Shown one piece after another: positions 34,429 to 43,304 of a stretch of 64,000 bases of DNA; position 1 is the stretch's first letter, and every line of letters starts with the position of its first letter. The position numbers and the translations under genes are program-made. The stretch covers positions 1,240,001-1,304,000 of the forward strand of contig NZ_CP017688.1 in the NCBI RefSeq assembly GCF_001831475.1, given 5' to 3'. The notes beneath the pieces are model-generated. The model was not told where the DNA came from and did not search any database. It saw only the letters and a program-made list of their open reading frames with translations. Origin of the DNA: Flavobacterium crassostreae (GTDB lineage Bacteria > Bacteroidota > Bacteroidia > Flavobacteriales > Flavobacteriaceae).

Positions 34429-34899
34429 ATGAAAAAAATATTTTTTTTAAGCGTTATTGCCTTAGCACTTTTTTCTTGTAAACCAGCCTCTGTTGCCAAC
34501 ACGCAATTAAACAAAGGGTCTCAAGTGGGCTTAAAAGGTAGTTGGAGTATTGCAGCAGTAGAATACCCAGGGTCGGAGTATATTAAAGTAAATTCGTTTC
34601 AGATTGCAGACTCAAAGTGCTTTGTAGGAAGCACTTGGAAATTTATCTCGAACAACAATAAAGGCGAAATGGCTTTGAGTAGTTACGATTGTCCTGCATT
34701 TAGTTCTCCAATTACTTGGTATATTAACAAAGAGGGACAAATGATTTTAAAAATTTTGAACGCCGATGAAAAAGCCAAAAAAGTAAGAGATGGTTATATT
34801 TTGACTGTAGCAAACCAAACCGAAAATTCTTTTGAATTGGTAGACAAAATTAATGTTGGTGGAAAAATGACAGAAGTTATTTACAAATTTAGAAGATAA
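34429..34899 (+). CDS. lipocalin-family lipoprotein
   Basis: 156 residues from ATG 34429; a longer frame from 34387 would start ahead of the promoter. MKKIFFLSVIALALFSCKPA is a lipoprotein signal. The mature protein begins VGLKGSWSIAAVEYPGSEYI, with the Gly-x-Trp of lipocalins, then FVGSTWKFISNNNKG and alternating strands to the end (TEVIYKFRR). It is an envelope protein that may bind a hydrophobic ligand. It lies 52 nt upstream of the OmpA-family lipoprotein on the same strand, so they are probably one operon. Confidence 0.82.
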   Translation: MKKIFFLSVIALALFSCKPASVANTQLNKGSQVGLKGSWSIAAVEYPGSEYIKVNSFQIADSKCFVGSTWKFISNNNKGEMALSSYDCPAFSSPITWYINKEGQMILKILNADEKAKKVRDGYILTVANQTENSFELVDKINVGGKMTEVIYKFRR

Positions 34900-34951
34900 A
34901 AATTCAGAATACCGATTACATAAAACAATACAAAACAATAAAACAAAAATC

Positions 34952-35647
34952 ATGAAAAAAATTTCTACACTTTCTTTAGCTTTAATAATGGCAATGGGTA
35001 CGTTTTTTACAAGTTGCGATACGTTAAAGAATACCAATAACACACAAAGAGGTGCTGGTATAGGTGTTGCCGGAGGTGCTGTTTTAGGGGCAATTTTGGG
35101 TAACAATATTGGAAACGGTAATAACAGTGCTTTAGGAGCCGTTCTGGGCGGTGTTGTAGGTGGTGTTGCTGGAGGTGTTATTGGAAACAAAATGGACAAA
35201 CAAGCCAGACAAATTGACCAAGCCATACCGGGTGCTGAGGTAGAAAGAGTTGGAGAAGGGATCAAATTAGTTTTGAACGAAAATGCGGTACGTTTTGATA
35301 CGAGCAAATCTACTTTGACGCCAGCTGCAAAAGCAAATTTAGATAAATTAGTGCCTGTATTCAAAGAATATGCAGACACCAACATTACTATTTTTGGATA
35401 TACAGACAGTTCTGGTCCGGCAGAGTATAATTTAAAACTATCTGGTGAAAGAGCTGCTTCGGTAAGAAATTACCTAGTTGCAAAAGGATTGGTTTTAGGA
35501 AGATTTACTGTAACAGGATTAGGAATTGCAGATCCAATTGCATCTAACGAAACTGCAGAAGGAAAAGCAAAAAACCGTCGTGTTGAATTTGCGATCACTG
35601 CCAACGAAAAAATGTTGCAAGATGCGCAGCAAGAATCTAGTAACTAA
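34952..35647 (+). CDS. OmpA-family lipoprotein with glycine zipper
   Basis: 231 residues. The signal ends in the lipobox FFTSC. A glycine-zipper region follows (GAGIGVAGGAVLGAILGNNI, then GALGAVLGGVVGG-type repeats, about residues 32-75), which probably inserts in or lies on the membrane. The C-terminal OmpA domain has ITIFGYTDSSGPAEYNLKLS and ERAASVRNYLVAKG, with the peptidoglycan-binding Asp and Arg (NRRVEF). It tethers the outer membrane to the wall. It has the general form of a YiaD/Pal-like protein. Confidence 0.9.
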   Translation: MKKISTLSLALIMAMGTFFTSCDTLKNTNNTQRGAGIGVAGGAVLGAILGNNIGNGNNSALGAVLGGVVGGVAGGVIGNKMDKQARQIDQAIPGAEVERVGEGIKLVLNENAVRFDTSKSTLTPAAKANLDKLVPVFKEYADTNITIFGYTDSSGPAEYNLKLSGERAASVRNYLVAKGLVLGRFTVTGLGIADPIASNETAEGKAKNRRVEFAITANEKMLQDAQQESSN

Positions 35648-35674
35648 TATATTAGTCTAGTTTTTAGACGCTTT

Positions 35675-35708
35675 AAAAGCTGTTTTATTTTAGTATAAAA
35701 CAGCTTTT
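35675..35708 (+). terminator. terminator after the OmpA-family gene
   Basis: Perfect 14-bp stem (35675-35688 with 35695-35708, 6-nt loop) followed by a T run, 27 nt after the stop. Confidence 0.9.
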
Positions 35709-35756
35709 TTTTGTTTTAATTGTGATGCTTATTCTGGTAATTCCGACAAAGAAATC

Positions 35757-35764
35757 TATCTTTG
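35757..35764 (+). promoter_or_regulatory. -7 promoter box before the ABC ATPase gene
   Basis: TATCTTTG, a full consensus match, 24 nt before ATG 35789; it rules out the upstream in-frame start at 35762. Confidence 0.6.
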
Positions 35765-35788
35765 TACCCTCAAATTTATATTATAAAA

Positions 35789-36733
35789 ATGCTTCAAGTT
35801 AAAGATATCTCTTTTGGTTATAACGAAAAACCAGTGATAAAAAACATCCATTTTACGGTTGAAAAAGGACAGAATATTGCTGTGATAGGAGAGAGTGGTT
35901 GCGGAAAAAGTACGCTGCTAAAACTCATTTATGGCTTATACGATCTTGATGAAGGAGCCATTAGTTGGGGCGACAAAAAAGTAACTGGGCCTAAGTTTAA
36001 TTTGGTGCCAGGCATGCCCTTTATAAAATATCTTGCCCAAGATTTTGACTTGATGCCTTATACTACTGTTGCAGAAAATGTAGGTAAATTTTTGTCCAAT
36101 GGATTTAATGCTCTAAAAAAACTGCGCATTGAACAATTGTTAGAAATGGTGGAGATGACGGAGTTTGCTAATGTGCAGGCTAAAAATTTGAGCGGCGGGC
36201 AGCAACAGCGTGTGGCACTTGCTAGAGTGTTGGCCAATGAGCCCGAAGTTTTATTGCTGGATGAACCCTTTAGTCATATTGATAATTTTAGAAAAAATGC
36301 GTTGCGACGTAATTTGTTTGCATACCTAAAGACCAAAGGTATTACTTGTATTGTAGCCACGCACGATAGTACGGATGCGCTATCGTATGCCGATGAGACT
36401 ATTGTGTTGCAAAATGGGGTATTGGTAGACAAGGCAAATTCGTTTAGTTTGTACAACAATCCTATAAATAAATATGTGGCTTCGTTGTTTGGAGAGGTCA
36501 ATGAGCTTAAATTGTCTCAGTTAATGCCTATAGAGGGTCCGGACGAAACGGTTTTACTTTATCCTAACCAATTAAAGGTGGTCGATAATGGCTTGCTTAA
36601 TGCGGTGGTCAAACAATCGTATTTTAAGGGAGGTTATTATTTGATTAAGGCGGTGTTTGATCGGAAGGTTATTTTTTTTGAGCACGATAGCCCTTTGCAG
36701 AATAATACGGTGGTGTCTTTGATGATTTCTTGA
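35789..36733 (+). CDS. ABC transporter ATP-binding protein, orphan
   Basis: 314 residues. Walker A AVIGESGCGKSTLLKLIYGL, signature KNLSGGQQQRVALARVLANE, Walker B VLLLDEPFSHID and switch His CIVATHDSTDAL are complete. The C-terminal 80 residues form a TOBE/OB-like regulatory domain (LYPNQLKVVDNGLLNAVVKQ), as in ATPases of the sulfate, iron and polyamine importers (CysA/PotA/FbpC type). No permease or binding protein is adjacent, so the transported substrate is unknown. It is followed by inverted-repeat copy B. Confidence 0.88.
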   Translation: MLQVKDISFGYNEKPVIKNIHFTVEKGQNIAVIGESGCGKSTLLKLIYGLYDLDEGAISWGDKKVTGPKFNLVPGMPFIKYLAQDFDLMPYTTVAENVGKFLSNGFNALKKLRIEQLLEMVEMTEFANVQAKNLSGGQQQRVALARVLANEPEVLLLDEPFSHIDNFRKNALRRNLFAYLKTKGITCIVATHDSTDALSYADETIVLQNGVLVDKANSFSLYNNPINKYVASLFGEVNELKLSQLMPIEGPDETVLLYPNQLKVVDNGLLNAVVKQSYFKGGYYLIKAVFDRKVIFFEHDSPLQNNTVVSLMIS

Positions 36734-36750
36734 TATTTGTGCGGTGTTCT

Positions 36751-36839
36751 AGCCCCGATAGTAGCGGCATCCTTTTTGGGGTAGTTGTTTTGTGAATAAC
36801 AAAAACAACTACCCCAAAAAGATATAGCGGATAGCGGGA
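36751..36839 (+). repeat. dispersed inverted-repeat element, copy B
   Basis: The best-preserved copy. Left end AGCCCCGATAGTAGCGG then CATCC, right end ATATAGCGGATAGCGGGA. The centre is a perfect 20-bp inverted repeat (36772-36791 with 36802-36821, 10-nt loop), here beginning CTTTTTGGGG. It lies between the ABC ATPase and the fabH-like gene. Confidence 0.88.
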
Positions 36840-36917
36840 AACAGCTTCAAGAAGGGATTGTGGGTGCTGTTGCCAAAAAAAAACACCGTTTGTAAGGGAT
36901 TGTTTTTAAAGTATGTT

Positions 36918-36925
36918 TAAATTTG
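36918..36925 (+). promoter_or_regulatory. -7 promoter box before the fabH-like gene
   Basis: TAAATTTG, a full consensus match, 28 nt before the ATG at 36954. Confidence 0.5.
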
Positions 36926-36953
36926 GGATCTTATTTTAACTAAAAAAAATATA

Positions 36954-37961
36954 ATGTATCATTCTAAAATAGCTGGATTGGGGTATTACGTACCCTCGAA
37001 TGTGGTGACTAATGAGGATTTGTCCAAAATTATGGACACTAATGATGAGTGGATTCAGGAACGAACCGGAATTCAGGAACGAAGACATATTATAAGAGGG
37101 CAGGACACGACGACTTCGATGGGGGTCAAAGCAGCCAAAATTGCTATGGAACGCGCCGGAGTTGCTAAGGAGGCTATAGATTTTGTGGTTTTTGCTACGC
37201 TAAGCCCAGATTATTATTTTCCGGGACCTGGAGTTTTGGTACAACGGGATTTGGGTTTAAGAACGGTAGGGGCGCTGGATGTTAGAAACCAATGTTCGGG
37301 GTTTTTGTATGCCTTGTCTGTGGCGGACCAATATATTAAAACGGGTATGTACAAAAACATATTGGTGATTGGCTCGGAGGTGCATTCTACAGGTTTGGAT
37401 ATGACCTCTAGAGGCCGTGGGGTATCGGTGATTTTTGGAGATGGTGCAGGTGCAGCGGTGGTGAGTAGAGAAGAGGATTTGTCTAAAGGGATTCTTTCTA
37501 CCCATTTACACGCTGAGGGACAACATGCCGAAGAATTGGCACTTATAGCCCCAGGAATGGGTGCAAGATGGGTGACGGATATTCTTGCGGACAACGATCC
37601 CAATGACGAGAGTTATTTTCCGTACATGAATGGGCAATTTGTGTTCAAAAATGCAGTAGCTCGTTTTGCGGAGGTGATTCACGAAGGCTTGGAAGCCAAT
37701 GGTTTGCAGGTCTCGGATATTGATATGTTGGTTCCGCATCAAGCAAATTTGAGAATTTCGCAGTTTATCCAAAAGAAATTTGGTTTGCAGGATACCCAAG
37801 TGTTTAATAATATTCAAAAATACGGAAATACTACCGCAGCGTCCATCCCAATTGCGTTAACAGAAGCTTGGGAACAAGGCAAAATTAAATCTGGAGATAC
37901 GGTGGTTTTGGCTGCCTTTGGAAGTGGATTTACGTGGGCTAGTGCTATTATTAAATGGTAG
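36954..37961 (+). CDS. fabH: beta-ketoacyl-ACP synthase III (FabH family)
   Basis: 335 residues. The catalytic Cys114 is in DVRNQCSGFLYAL, the His in LVPHQANLRI, and the Asn in IQKYGNTTAASIPIAL: the full Cys-His-Asn triad. DTNDEWIQERTGIQERRHI is the family N-terminal block. It condenses an acyl-CoA starter with malonyl-ACP. It stands alone, not in the usual plsX-fabH pair, so it may be a paralogue with a special starter role; the main FabH may lie elsewhere. It has its own promoter and terminator. Confidence 0.88.
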   Translation: MYHSKIAGLGYYVPSNVVTNEDLSKIMDTNDEWIQERTGIQERRHIIRGQDTTTSMGVKAAKIAMERAGVAKEAIDFVVFATLSPDYYFPGPGVLVQRDLGLRTVGALDVRNQCSGFLYALSVADQYIKTGMYKNILVIGSEVHSTGLDMTSRGRGVSVIFGDGAGAAVVSREEDLSKGILSTHLHAEGQHAEELALIAPGMGARWVTDILADNDPNDESYFPYMNGQFVFKNAVARFAEVIHEGLEANGLQVSDIDMLVPHQANLRISQFIQKKFGLQDTQVFNNIQKYGNTTAASIPIALTEAWEQGKIKSGDTVVLAAFGSGFTWASAIIKW

Positions 37962-37999
37962 CATGGTTGCTAAACTAAACTAGTTGCTCTAAGTATATA

Positions 38000-38036
38000 A
38001 AAACCCGAAGTCTGTAAATTAAAGACTTCGGGTTTT
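38000..38036 (+). terminator. terminator after the fabH-like gene
   Basis: 14-bp stem AAAACCCGAAGTCT with AGACTTCGGGTTTT (9-nt loop), followed by T-rich sequence. Confidence 0.85.
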
Positions 38037-38044
38037 GTTTTGGT

Positions 38045-38069
38045 GCCCCCAAAAGATGCTTTCGGGGCT
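38045..38069 (-). repeat. possible remnant of the dispersed inverted-repeat element (copy E)
   Basis: On the minus strand the sequence begins AGCCCCGAAAGCATC and continues TTTTGGGGGC, recalling the left end and first arm of copies B and D with the middle of the left end missing. The right end is absent. The assignment is tentative. Confidence 0.3.
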
Positions 38070-38149
38070 ATAATAATGGTGTAGATAGGCTGTTTGTAAA
38101 TTTTTTAAAAGCTAAAAATATTTTTTAAGGTCAAATGGGTTAATTAGAA

Positions 38150-38157
38150 TATCTTTG
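38150..38157 (+). promoter_or_regulatory. -7 promoter box before argS
   Basis: TATCTTTG, a full consensus match, 19 nt before the argS ATG. Confidence 0.6.
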
Positions 38158-38176
38158 CATTTCTAAAATTATACTC

Positions 38177-39955
38177 ATGACATTACCAGAAATTCTTACC
38201 CCTTCTATTAAAAAAGCAGTACATGCTTTATTTGACGTAGCTATTGACAAAGTTGAATTTCAAACTACCCGGAAAGAATTTGAAGGCGATATAACGATGG
38301 TTATTTTTCCTTTATTGAAACGCATTAAAGGCAACCCAGTAGAATTAGGAACCAAAATAGGAAATTATTTGGTCGAAAACCTTGATGCAGTGCATGGATT
38401 TAATGTTGTATCTGGATTCTTAAATATCGGGATCTCGGATGCGTACTATCTGGATTTCTTTAACCAAATTAGAACCGATGCCCACTATGGTTTTGTAACT
38501 CCCAATCCTGAGGACAAAGCAATAATGGTAGAATATTCTTCTCCCAATACCAACAAACCACTGCATTTAGGACATGTGCGCAACAACCTTTTGGGGTATT
38601 CTGTTGCTGAAATTCTGAAAGCATCCGGAAAAAAGGTGTACAAAACGCAAATTATCAACGATAGAGGTATTCATATTTGTAAATCCATGCTGGCTTGGCA
38701 AAAGTTTGGCCATGGCGCAACACCAGAAAGTACGGGTTTAAAAGGAGATAAACTAGTTGGGGATTATTATGTAGCTTTTGATAAAACCTATAAAGAAGAA
38801 ATTGCGCAGTTACTGACCGAAGGCAAAACTGAAGAAGAGGCCAAAAAACATGCGTCAATCATTTTAGAAGCACAAGAAATGCTCCTGCAATGGGAAGCTG
38901 GCGATACTACCGTTAAAGCACTTTGGGAAAAAATGAACCAATGGGTGTATGACGGTTTTGCGATTACATACAAAAATTTAGGCGTTGACTTTGATAAATA
39001 CTACTACGAAAGCAATACGTATTTGCTTGGAAAAGATGTGGTTAGTGTTGGTCTCGAAAAAGGAATCTTTGAAAAAGATCCAGACGGTTCTGTTTGGATT
39101 GATTTGACCGACGAAGGTTTGGATCGTAAGATTGTTTTGCGTTCAGACGGAACTGCAGTGTACATGACCCAAGATATTGGTACGGCAATCCAGCGTGTAA
39201 AAGACATGCCAGATGTAGGCGGAATGGTCTACACCGTGGGGAACGAACAAGATTACCATTTTAAAGTATTGTTTTTGATACTCAAAAAATTAGGTTTTGA
39301 CTGGGCTGCAAATTTAGCCCACTTGTCTTATGGTATGGTAGATTTGCCTTCCGGCAAAATGAAAAGCCGCGAAGGAACCGTAGTAGATGCCGATGATTTG
39401 ATGCACGAAATGACCACTACTGCCCAAAAAATAGCCGAAGATTTAGGCAAACTAGAGGGGTATTCAGACCCAGAAAAAGCCAAATTATATAACACCATTG
39501 GTTTGGGAGCTTTGAAGTATTATATCTTAAAGGTAGATCCCAAAAAACGTATTCTCTTTAATCCAGAAGAGTCCGTAGATTTTGCAGGAAATACTGGCCC
39601 ATTTATTCAGTACACCTACGCAAGAATCCAATCGATTATACGCAAAGCCAATTTTGATTTTTCGGATACTTCGGCATTGGTTGCATTACACCCAAAAGAA
39701 AAAGAACTAGTAAAACAAATTGCATTATTCCCGGAGGCAATTCAAAACGCGGCCCAAAATCATAGTCCAGCTCTTTTGGCTAATTATACCTATGATTTGG
39801 TGAAAGAGTACAATTCATTTTACCAAGGGGTTTCTATTTTGGGAGAAGAAGAAAACAACAAAAAAGTATTTAGAGTACAGCTTTCCAAAAAAGTAGCCGA
39901 TACCATTGCAGCCTCTTTTGGACTCTTAGGGATTCAGGTTCCGGAGCGAATGTAA
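38177..39955 (+). CDS. argS: arginine--tRNA ligase
   Basis: 592 residues, the normal length. The N-terminal Add-1 domain (1 to about 110) is followed by the class I HIGH motif in NKPLHLGHVRNNLLGYSVAE, VYKTQIINDRGIHICKSMLA, and the KMSKS-like KMKSREGTVVDADDLMHEM, then LKYYILKVDPKKRILFNPEE. The C-terminal DALR anticodon-binding domain ends in the usual Met (LLGIQVPERM). It charges tRNA-Arg in the cytosol. It is monocistronic, with its own promoter. Confidence 0.96.
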   Translation: MTLPEILTPSIKKAVHALFDVAIDKVEFQTTRKEFEGDITMVIFPLLKRIKGNPVELGTKIGNYLVENLDAVHGFNVVSGFLNIGISDAYYLDFFNQIRTDAHYGFVTPNPEDKAIMVEYSSPNTNKPLHLGHVRNNLLGYSVAEILKASGKKVYKTQIINDRGIHICKSMLAWQKFGHGATPESTGLKGDKLVGDYYVAFDKTYKEEIAQLLTEGKTEEEAKKHASIILEAQEMLLQWEAGDTTVKALWEKMNQWVYDGFAITYKNLGVDFDKYYYESNTYLLGKDVVSVGLEKGIFEKDPDGSVWIDLTDEGLDRKIVLRSDGTAVYMTQDIGTAIQRVKDMPDVGGMVYTVGNEQDYHFKVLFLILKKLGFDWAANLAHLSYGMVDLPSGKMKSREGTVVDADDLMHEMTTTAQKIAEDLGKLEGYSDPEKAKLYNTIGLGALKYYILKVDPKKRILFNPEESVDFAGNTGPFIQYTYARIQSIIRKANFDFSDTSALVALHPKEKELVKQIALFPEAIQNAAQNHSPALLANYTYDLVKEYNSFYQGVSILGEEENNKKVFRVQLSKKVADTIAASFGLLGIQVPERM

Positions 39956-40013
39956 AATCAGAACGGGCTGCTCCTTTGTGACTCAGAACCTTTGTGGCTT
40001 TCTAACTTTATAT

Positions 40014-40021
40014 TATATTTG
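40014..40021 (+). promoter_or_regulatory. -7 promoter box before ffh
   Basis: TATATTTG, a full consensus match, 22 nt before the ffh ATG. Confidence 0.6.
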
Positions 40022-40043
40022 CAATTCCTAAAACAACAATTAC

Positions 40044-41396
40044 ATGTTTGATAATTTAAGCGATAAACTAGACAAAGCCTTTCATATACTTAAAGGGCAC
40101 GGAAAAATAACCGAAGTAAACGTAGCCGAAACTTTAAAAGAGGTTAGACGCGCTTTGCTGGATGCCGATGTGAATTTTAAAATTGCCAAAGATTTTACCA
40201 CTAGGGTAAAAGAAAAAGCAATTGGGCAAGACGTATTGACTACTTTGCAACCAGGGCAGTTATTGGTAAAACTTGTAAAAGACGAGCTTACAGAATTAAT
40301 GGGAGGCGATGTTGCAGGGATTACTCTTTCCGGAACACCCACCGTTATATTAATGTCTGGTTTGCAAGGATCCGGAAAAACTACTTTTTCAGGAAAGTTA
40401 GCAAATTATCTTCAAACCAAAAAAAGTAAAAAACCCTTGTTGGTTGCCTGTGACATTTACCGGCCAGCGGCCATCCAACAATTGTATGTTGTAGGAGACG
40501 CAATAGGTGTAGAGGTGTACTCTGAACCAGAAAACAAAAATCCAGTAGAAATTGCTCAAAATGCCATCAAGCATGCCAAAGCAAACGGATTTAATGTAGT
40601 TATTGTGGATACTGCAGGACGTCTTGCAGTAGATCAAGAAATGATGGACGAAATTGCTCGTGTTCATAAAGCAATACAACCGCAAGAAACCTTATTTGTG
40701 GTGGATGCCATGACGGGTCAAGATGCCGTGAATACCGCAAAAGCCTTTAATGATATTTTAAATTTTGACGGAGTTGTTCTAACAAAATTAGATGGAGATA
40801 CCCGTGGAGGAGCTGCGCTATCGATCAAATCGGTAGTCAATAAACCAATTAAGTTTGTTGGAACCGGCGAAAAAATGGACGCCCTAGACGTGTTCTATCC
40901 TGTACGTATGGCAGAGCGTATCTTGGGTATGGGAGATGTGGTGTCTTTGGTAGAAAGAGCTCAAGAACAATTTGATGAAGATGAGGCTAGAAAAATCCAA
41001 AAGAAAATTGCTAAAAATGAATTTGGATTTGATGATTTCTTATCTCAAATACAGCAAGTAAAAAAGATGGGAAACATGAAAGACTTGGTTGGGATGATTC
41101 CAGGCGCTTCTAAAGCCATGAAAGACGTAGAGATCGAAGACGATGCTTTTAAACACATAGAGGCAATAATTCATTCGATGACGCCATTAGAACGAACCAA
41201 GCCATCGGTGATTGATGTAAAAAGAAAAGCTAGGATTGCAAAAGGCTCTGGTGTAAAAGTAGAGCAAGTTAACCAACTCATGAAGCAATTTGATCAAATG
41301 AGTAAGATGATGAAAATGATGCAAGGACCAGGAGGCAAAAACTTAATGAAAATGATGGGAGGCATGAAAGGAATGCCCGGAGGGATGCCAAGATAA
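40044..41396 (+). CDS. ffh: signal recognition particle protein Ffh
   Basis: 450 residues. The N domain is followed by the SRP GTPase: G1 LMSGLQGSGKTTFSGKLANY, CDIYRPAAIQQL, DTAGRLAVDQEMMDE, TKLDGDTRGGAALSI. The M domain has KMKNMKDLVGMIPG-like helices (MGNMKDLVGMIPGASKAM) and a Met-rich tail (QMSKMMKMMQGPGGKNLMK). It binds signal sequences with 4.5S RNA and targets proteins to FtsY and SecYEG. It is followed by a terminator, so it is monocistronic. Confidence 0.96.
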   Translation: MFDNLSDKLDKAFHILKGHGKITEVNVAETLKEVRRALLDADVNFKIAKDFTTRVKEKAIGQDVLTTLQPGQLLVKLVKDELTELMGGDVAGITLSGTPTVILMSGLQGSGKTTFSGKLANYLQTKKSKKPLLVACDIYRPAAIQQLYVVGDAIGVEVYSEPENKNPVEIAQNAIKHAKANGFNVVIVDTAGRLAVDQEMMDEIARVHKAIQPQETLFVVDAMTGQDAVNTAKAFNDILNFDGVVLTKLDGDTRGGAALSIKSVVNKPIKFVGTGEKMDALDVFYPVRMAERILGMGDVVSLVERAQEQFDEDEARKIQKKIAKNEFGFDDFLSQIQQVKKMGNMKDLVGMIPGASKAMKDVEIEDDAFKHIEAIIHSMTPLERTKPSVIDVKRKARIAKGSGVKVEQVNQLMKQFDQMSKMMKMMQGPGGKNLMKMMGGMKGMPGGMPR

Positions 41397-41403
41397 AAAA
41401 TGT

Positions 41404-41437
41404 AAGGTTTAAGATTTCTAAAGAAATTTTGAACCTT
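41404..41437 (+). terminator. ffh terminator
   Basis: Imperfect 16-bp stem (41404-41419 with 41422-41437, two mismatches or wobbles) followed by AAATTTTT. Confidence 0.65.
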
Positions 41438-41535
41438 AAATTTTTACAACAAATTATACTAACGTATTGTTTTGGTTTTAAAAGGGCCACTATTCTAGAC
41501 CTTTTAAATACCTTAAAGCATTAAATTATACTACT

Positions 41536-42420
41536 ATGCAACTACTAGACGGAAAAAAAACAGCAGAAGACATTAAGGCTGAAATTGCAATCGAAGTGCA
41601 AAAAATGATTACAAACGCAGAGAAGGTACCGCATCTTGCAGCAGTTATTGTAGGTAATGATGGAGCAAGCCTTACTTATGTAGGTAGCAAGGTAAAAGCA
41701 TGCCAAAGAGTAGGTTTTGAATCTACTTTAGTCAAAATGCCTAGTACCACCTCAGAAACAGAGTTGCTAAAAAAAATAAAAGAACTAAACGAAGACAATG
41801 CCATTGATGGGTTTATTGTCCAGCTGCCCTTGCCAGTGCAAATTGATGAGCAAAAAGTACTGATGGCTATTGATCCAAGTAAGGATGTAGATGGGTTCCA
41901 TCCGGAGAATTTTGGAAAAATGGCACTAGATATGACAACTTTTATCCCAGCAACCCCTTTTGGAATATTAGAATTATTAGAACGCTATGGTGTAGAGACA
42001 CAAGGAAAGCATACCGTAGTGATTGGGCGGAGCCATATTGTGGGCCGTCCGATGAGTATTTTGATGGGTAGAAAAGGATTTCCTGGAAATTCTACCGTTA
42101 CTTTGACTCATAGTTATACCAAAAACATTGCACAAATTACTACGCAAGCAGATATTATTATTACCGCACTTGGAGTGCCTAATTATCTTAAAGCAGAGAT
42201 GGTCAAAGATGGCGCAGTGGTTATTGATGTAGGGATTACTAGGGTGAGTGATGATACCAAAGAAAAAGGATATAGAATTACCGGAGATGTAGATTTTGAT
42301 AATGTGAGCAAAAAAGCCAGTTTTATAACACCAGTTCCAGGAGGAGTAGGGCCAATGACTATTGCCATGCTAATGAAAAACACCCTTTTGGCTCGAGAAA
42401 TGAAACGAGATAAAAATTAA
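41536..42420 (+). CDS. folD: bifunctional methylenetetrahydrofolate dehydrogenase/cyclohydrolase FolD
   Basis: 294 residues. The catalytic Lys-containing block is LTYVGSKVKACQRVGFESTL; DGFIVQLPLPVQIDEQKVLM and PSKDVDGFHPENFGKMALDM follow. The NADP-binding part HTVVIGRSHIVGRPMSILMG and the C-terminal TPVPGGVGPMTIAMLMKNT are complete. It interconverts methylene- and formyl-tetrahydrofolate in the cytosol. A hairpin terminator ends it against the convergent lipB gene. Confidence 0.96.
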   Translation: MQLLDGKKTAEDIKAEIAIEVQKMITNAEKVPHLAAVIVGNDGASLTYVGSKVKACQRVGFESTLVKMPSTTSETELLKKIKELNEDNAIDGFIVQLPLPVQIDEQKVLMAIDPSKDVDGFHPENFGKMALDMTTFIPATPFGILELLERYGVETQGKHTVVIGRSHIVGRPMSILMGRKGFPGNSTVTLTHSYTKNIAQITTQADIIITALGVPNYLKAEMVKDGAVVIDVGITRVSDDTKEKGYRITGDVDFDNVSKKASFITPVPGGVGPMTIAMLMKNTLLAREMKRDKN

Positions 42421-42469
42421 GGAAGAGGCTACTGCAATACTCCCAAATGTATTTTGAAATACTAATAAA

Positions 42470-42502
42470 ACACCCCAAAAAGCAACGGTTATTTTGGGGT
42501 GT
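42470..42502. terminator. terminator between folD and lipB
   Basis: 11-bp stem ACACCCCAAAA with TTTTGGGGTGT (11-nt loop), followed by CTTTATT on the plus strand and preceded by A/T-rich sequence, so it may serve both convergent genes. Confidence 0.75.
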
Positions 42503-42577
42503 CTTTATTAAAAGCGAATAGGATGTATTGTAGCCAATACCAATAACTAGTTGCTGTGTAAAATATAAGGGATAGAT

Positions 42578-43279
42578 TTAGGAAACAAATTCACTTTCAA
42601 AAAGTGCTGCAAAATGTTTCAAGATGCTAGCTTTTACTTTGGCTTCATCTACTTTTTCGACACCTAGTTCTACATGTAAAGAAGTAACTGCTTTACCTCT
42701 AATTCCGCAAGGGATAATATGGTCAAAATAGCCCAAATCGGTGTTTACATTTAAGGCAAATCCGTGCATGGTGACCCAACGGGAGGCGCGTACGCCCATG
42801 GCGCATATTTTGCGGGCAAAGGGGGTGCCAACTCCTAACCATACGCCTGTTTCTCCTGGACTACGGCCACATTCTAAACCGTACTCTTGTAGGGTCAAAA
42901 TAATAGATTCTTCCAGAAAACGCAGGTATTTATGGATGTCTGTAAAAAAATTTTCAAGATCCAATATGGGATATCCCACAATTTGACCTGGACCATGGTA
43001 GGTGATGTCTCCACCGCGATTTATTTTATAAAAAGTAGCGCCTTTATCTGCCAATTGTTTTTCAGACAAAAGTAGGTTGCTAAAATCCCCACTCTTGCCC
43101 AGCGTGTAAACATGCGGATGGCTTACAAAAAGAAAGTAATTTGGGGTGGCTAACTCCAATTCTTCTCGTCGGTTTTGCATCTTTAAGGCTACAATGGCTT
43201 TGAACAATTCTTCTTGGTATTCCCAGGTTGTTTTGTAGTCTTTGGTTCCTAAATCTTGGAGTTGTATTTTGTTGTTCAT
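42578..43279 (-). CDS. lipB: lipoyl(octanoyl) transferase LipB
   Basis: 233 residues from ATG 43279 (a TTG 9 nt upstream is also in frame). It shows the family motifs: YTLGKSGDFSNLLL, the lysine- and glycine-rich FYKINRGGDITYHGPGQIVG, GVWLGVGTPFARKICAMGVR, and the catalytic Cys in HIIPCGIRGKAVTSLH. It transfers octanoate from ACP to lipoyl domains, the first step before LipA. lipA lies at 55780 on the same strand. A probable small frameshifted gene lies 25 nt upstream. Confidence 0.95.
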   Translation of the reverse strand: MNNKIQLQDLGTKDYKTTWEYQEELFKAIVALKMQNRREELELATPNYFLFVSHPHVYTLGKSGDFSNLLLSEKQLADKGATFYKINRGGDITYHGPGQIVGYPILDLENFFTDIHKYLRFLEESIILTLQEYGLECGRSPGETGVWLGVGTPFARKICAMGVRASRWVTMHGFALNVNTDLGYFDHIIPCGIRGKAVTSLHVELGVEKVDEAKVKASILKHFAALFESEFVS

Positions 43280-43304
43280 GTGGTTCAAATTCTGCTTTAA
43301 AGCT

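Noticed and set aside
34747..35385. 212-residue minus-strand frame opposite the OmpA-family gene
   Set aside because: Its Pro/Thr/Ala-rich composition is what the glycine-zipper and OmpA coding strand gives in the opposite direction. No promoter or family resemblance supports it.
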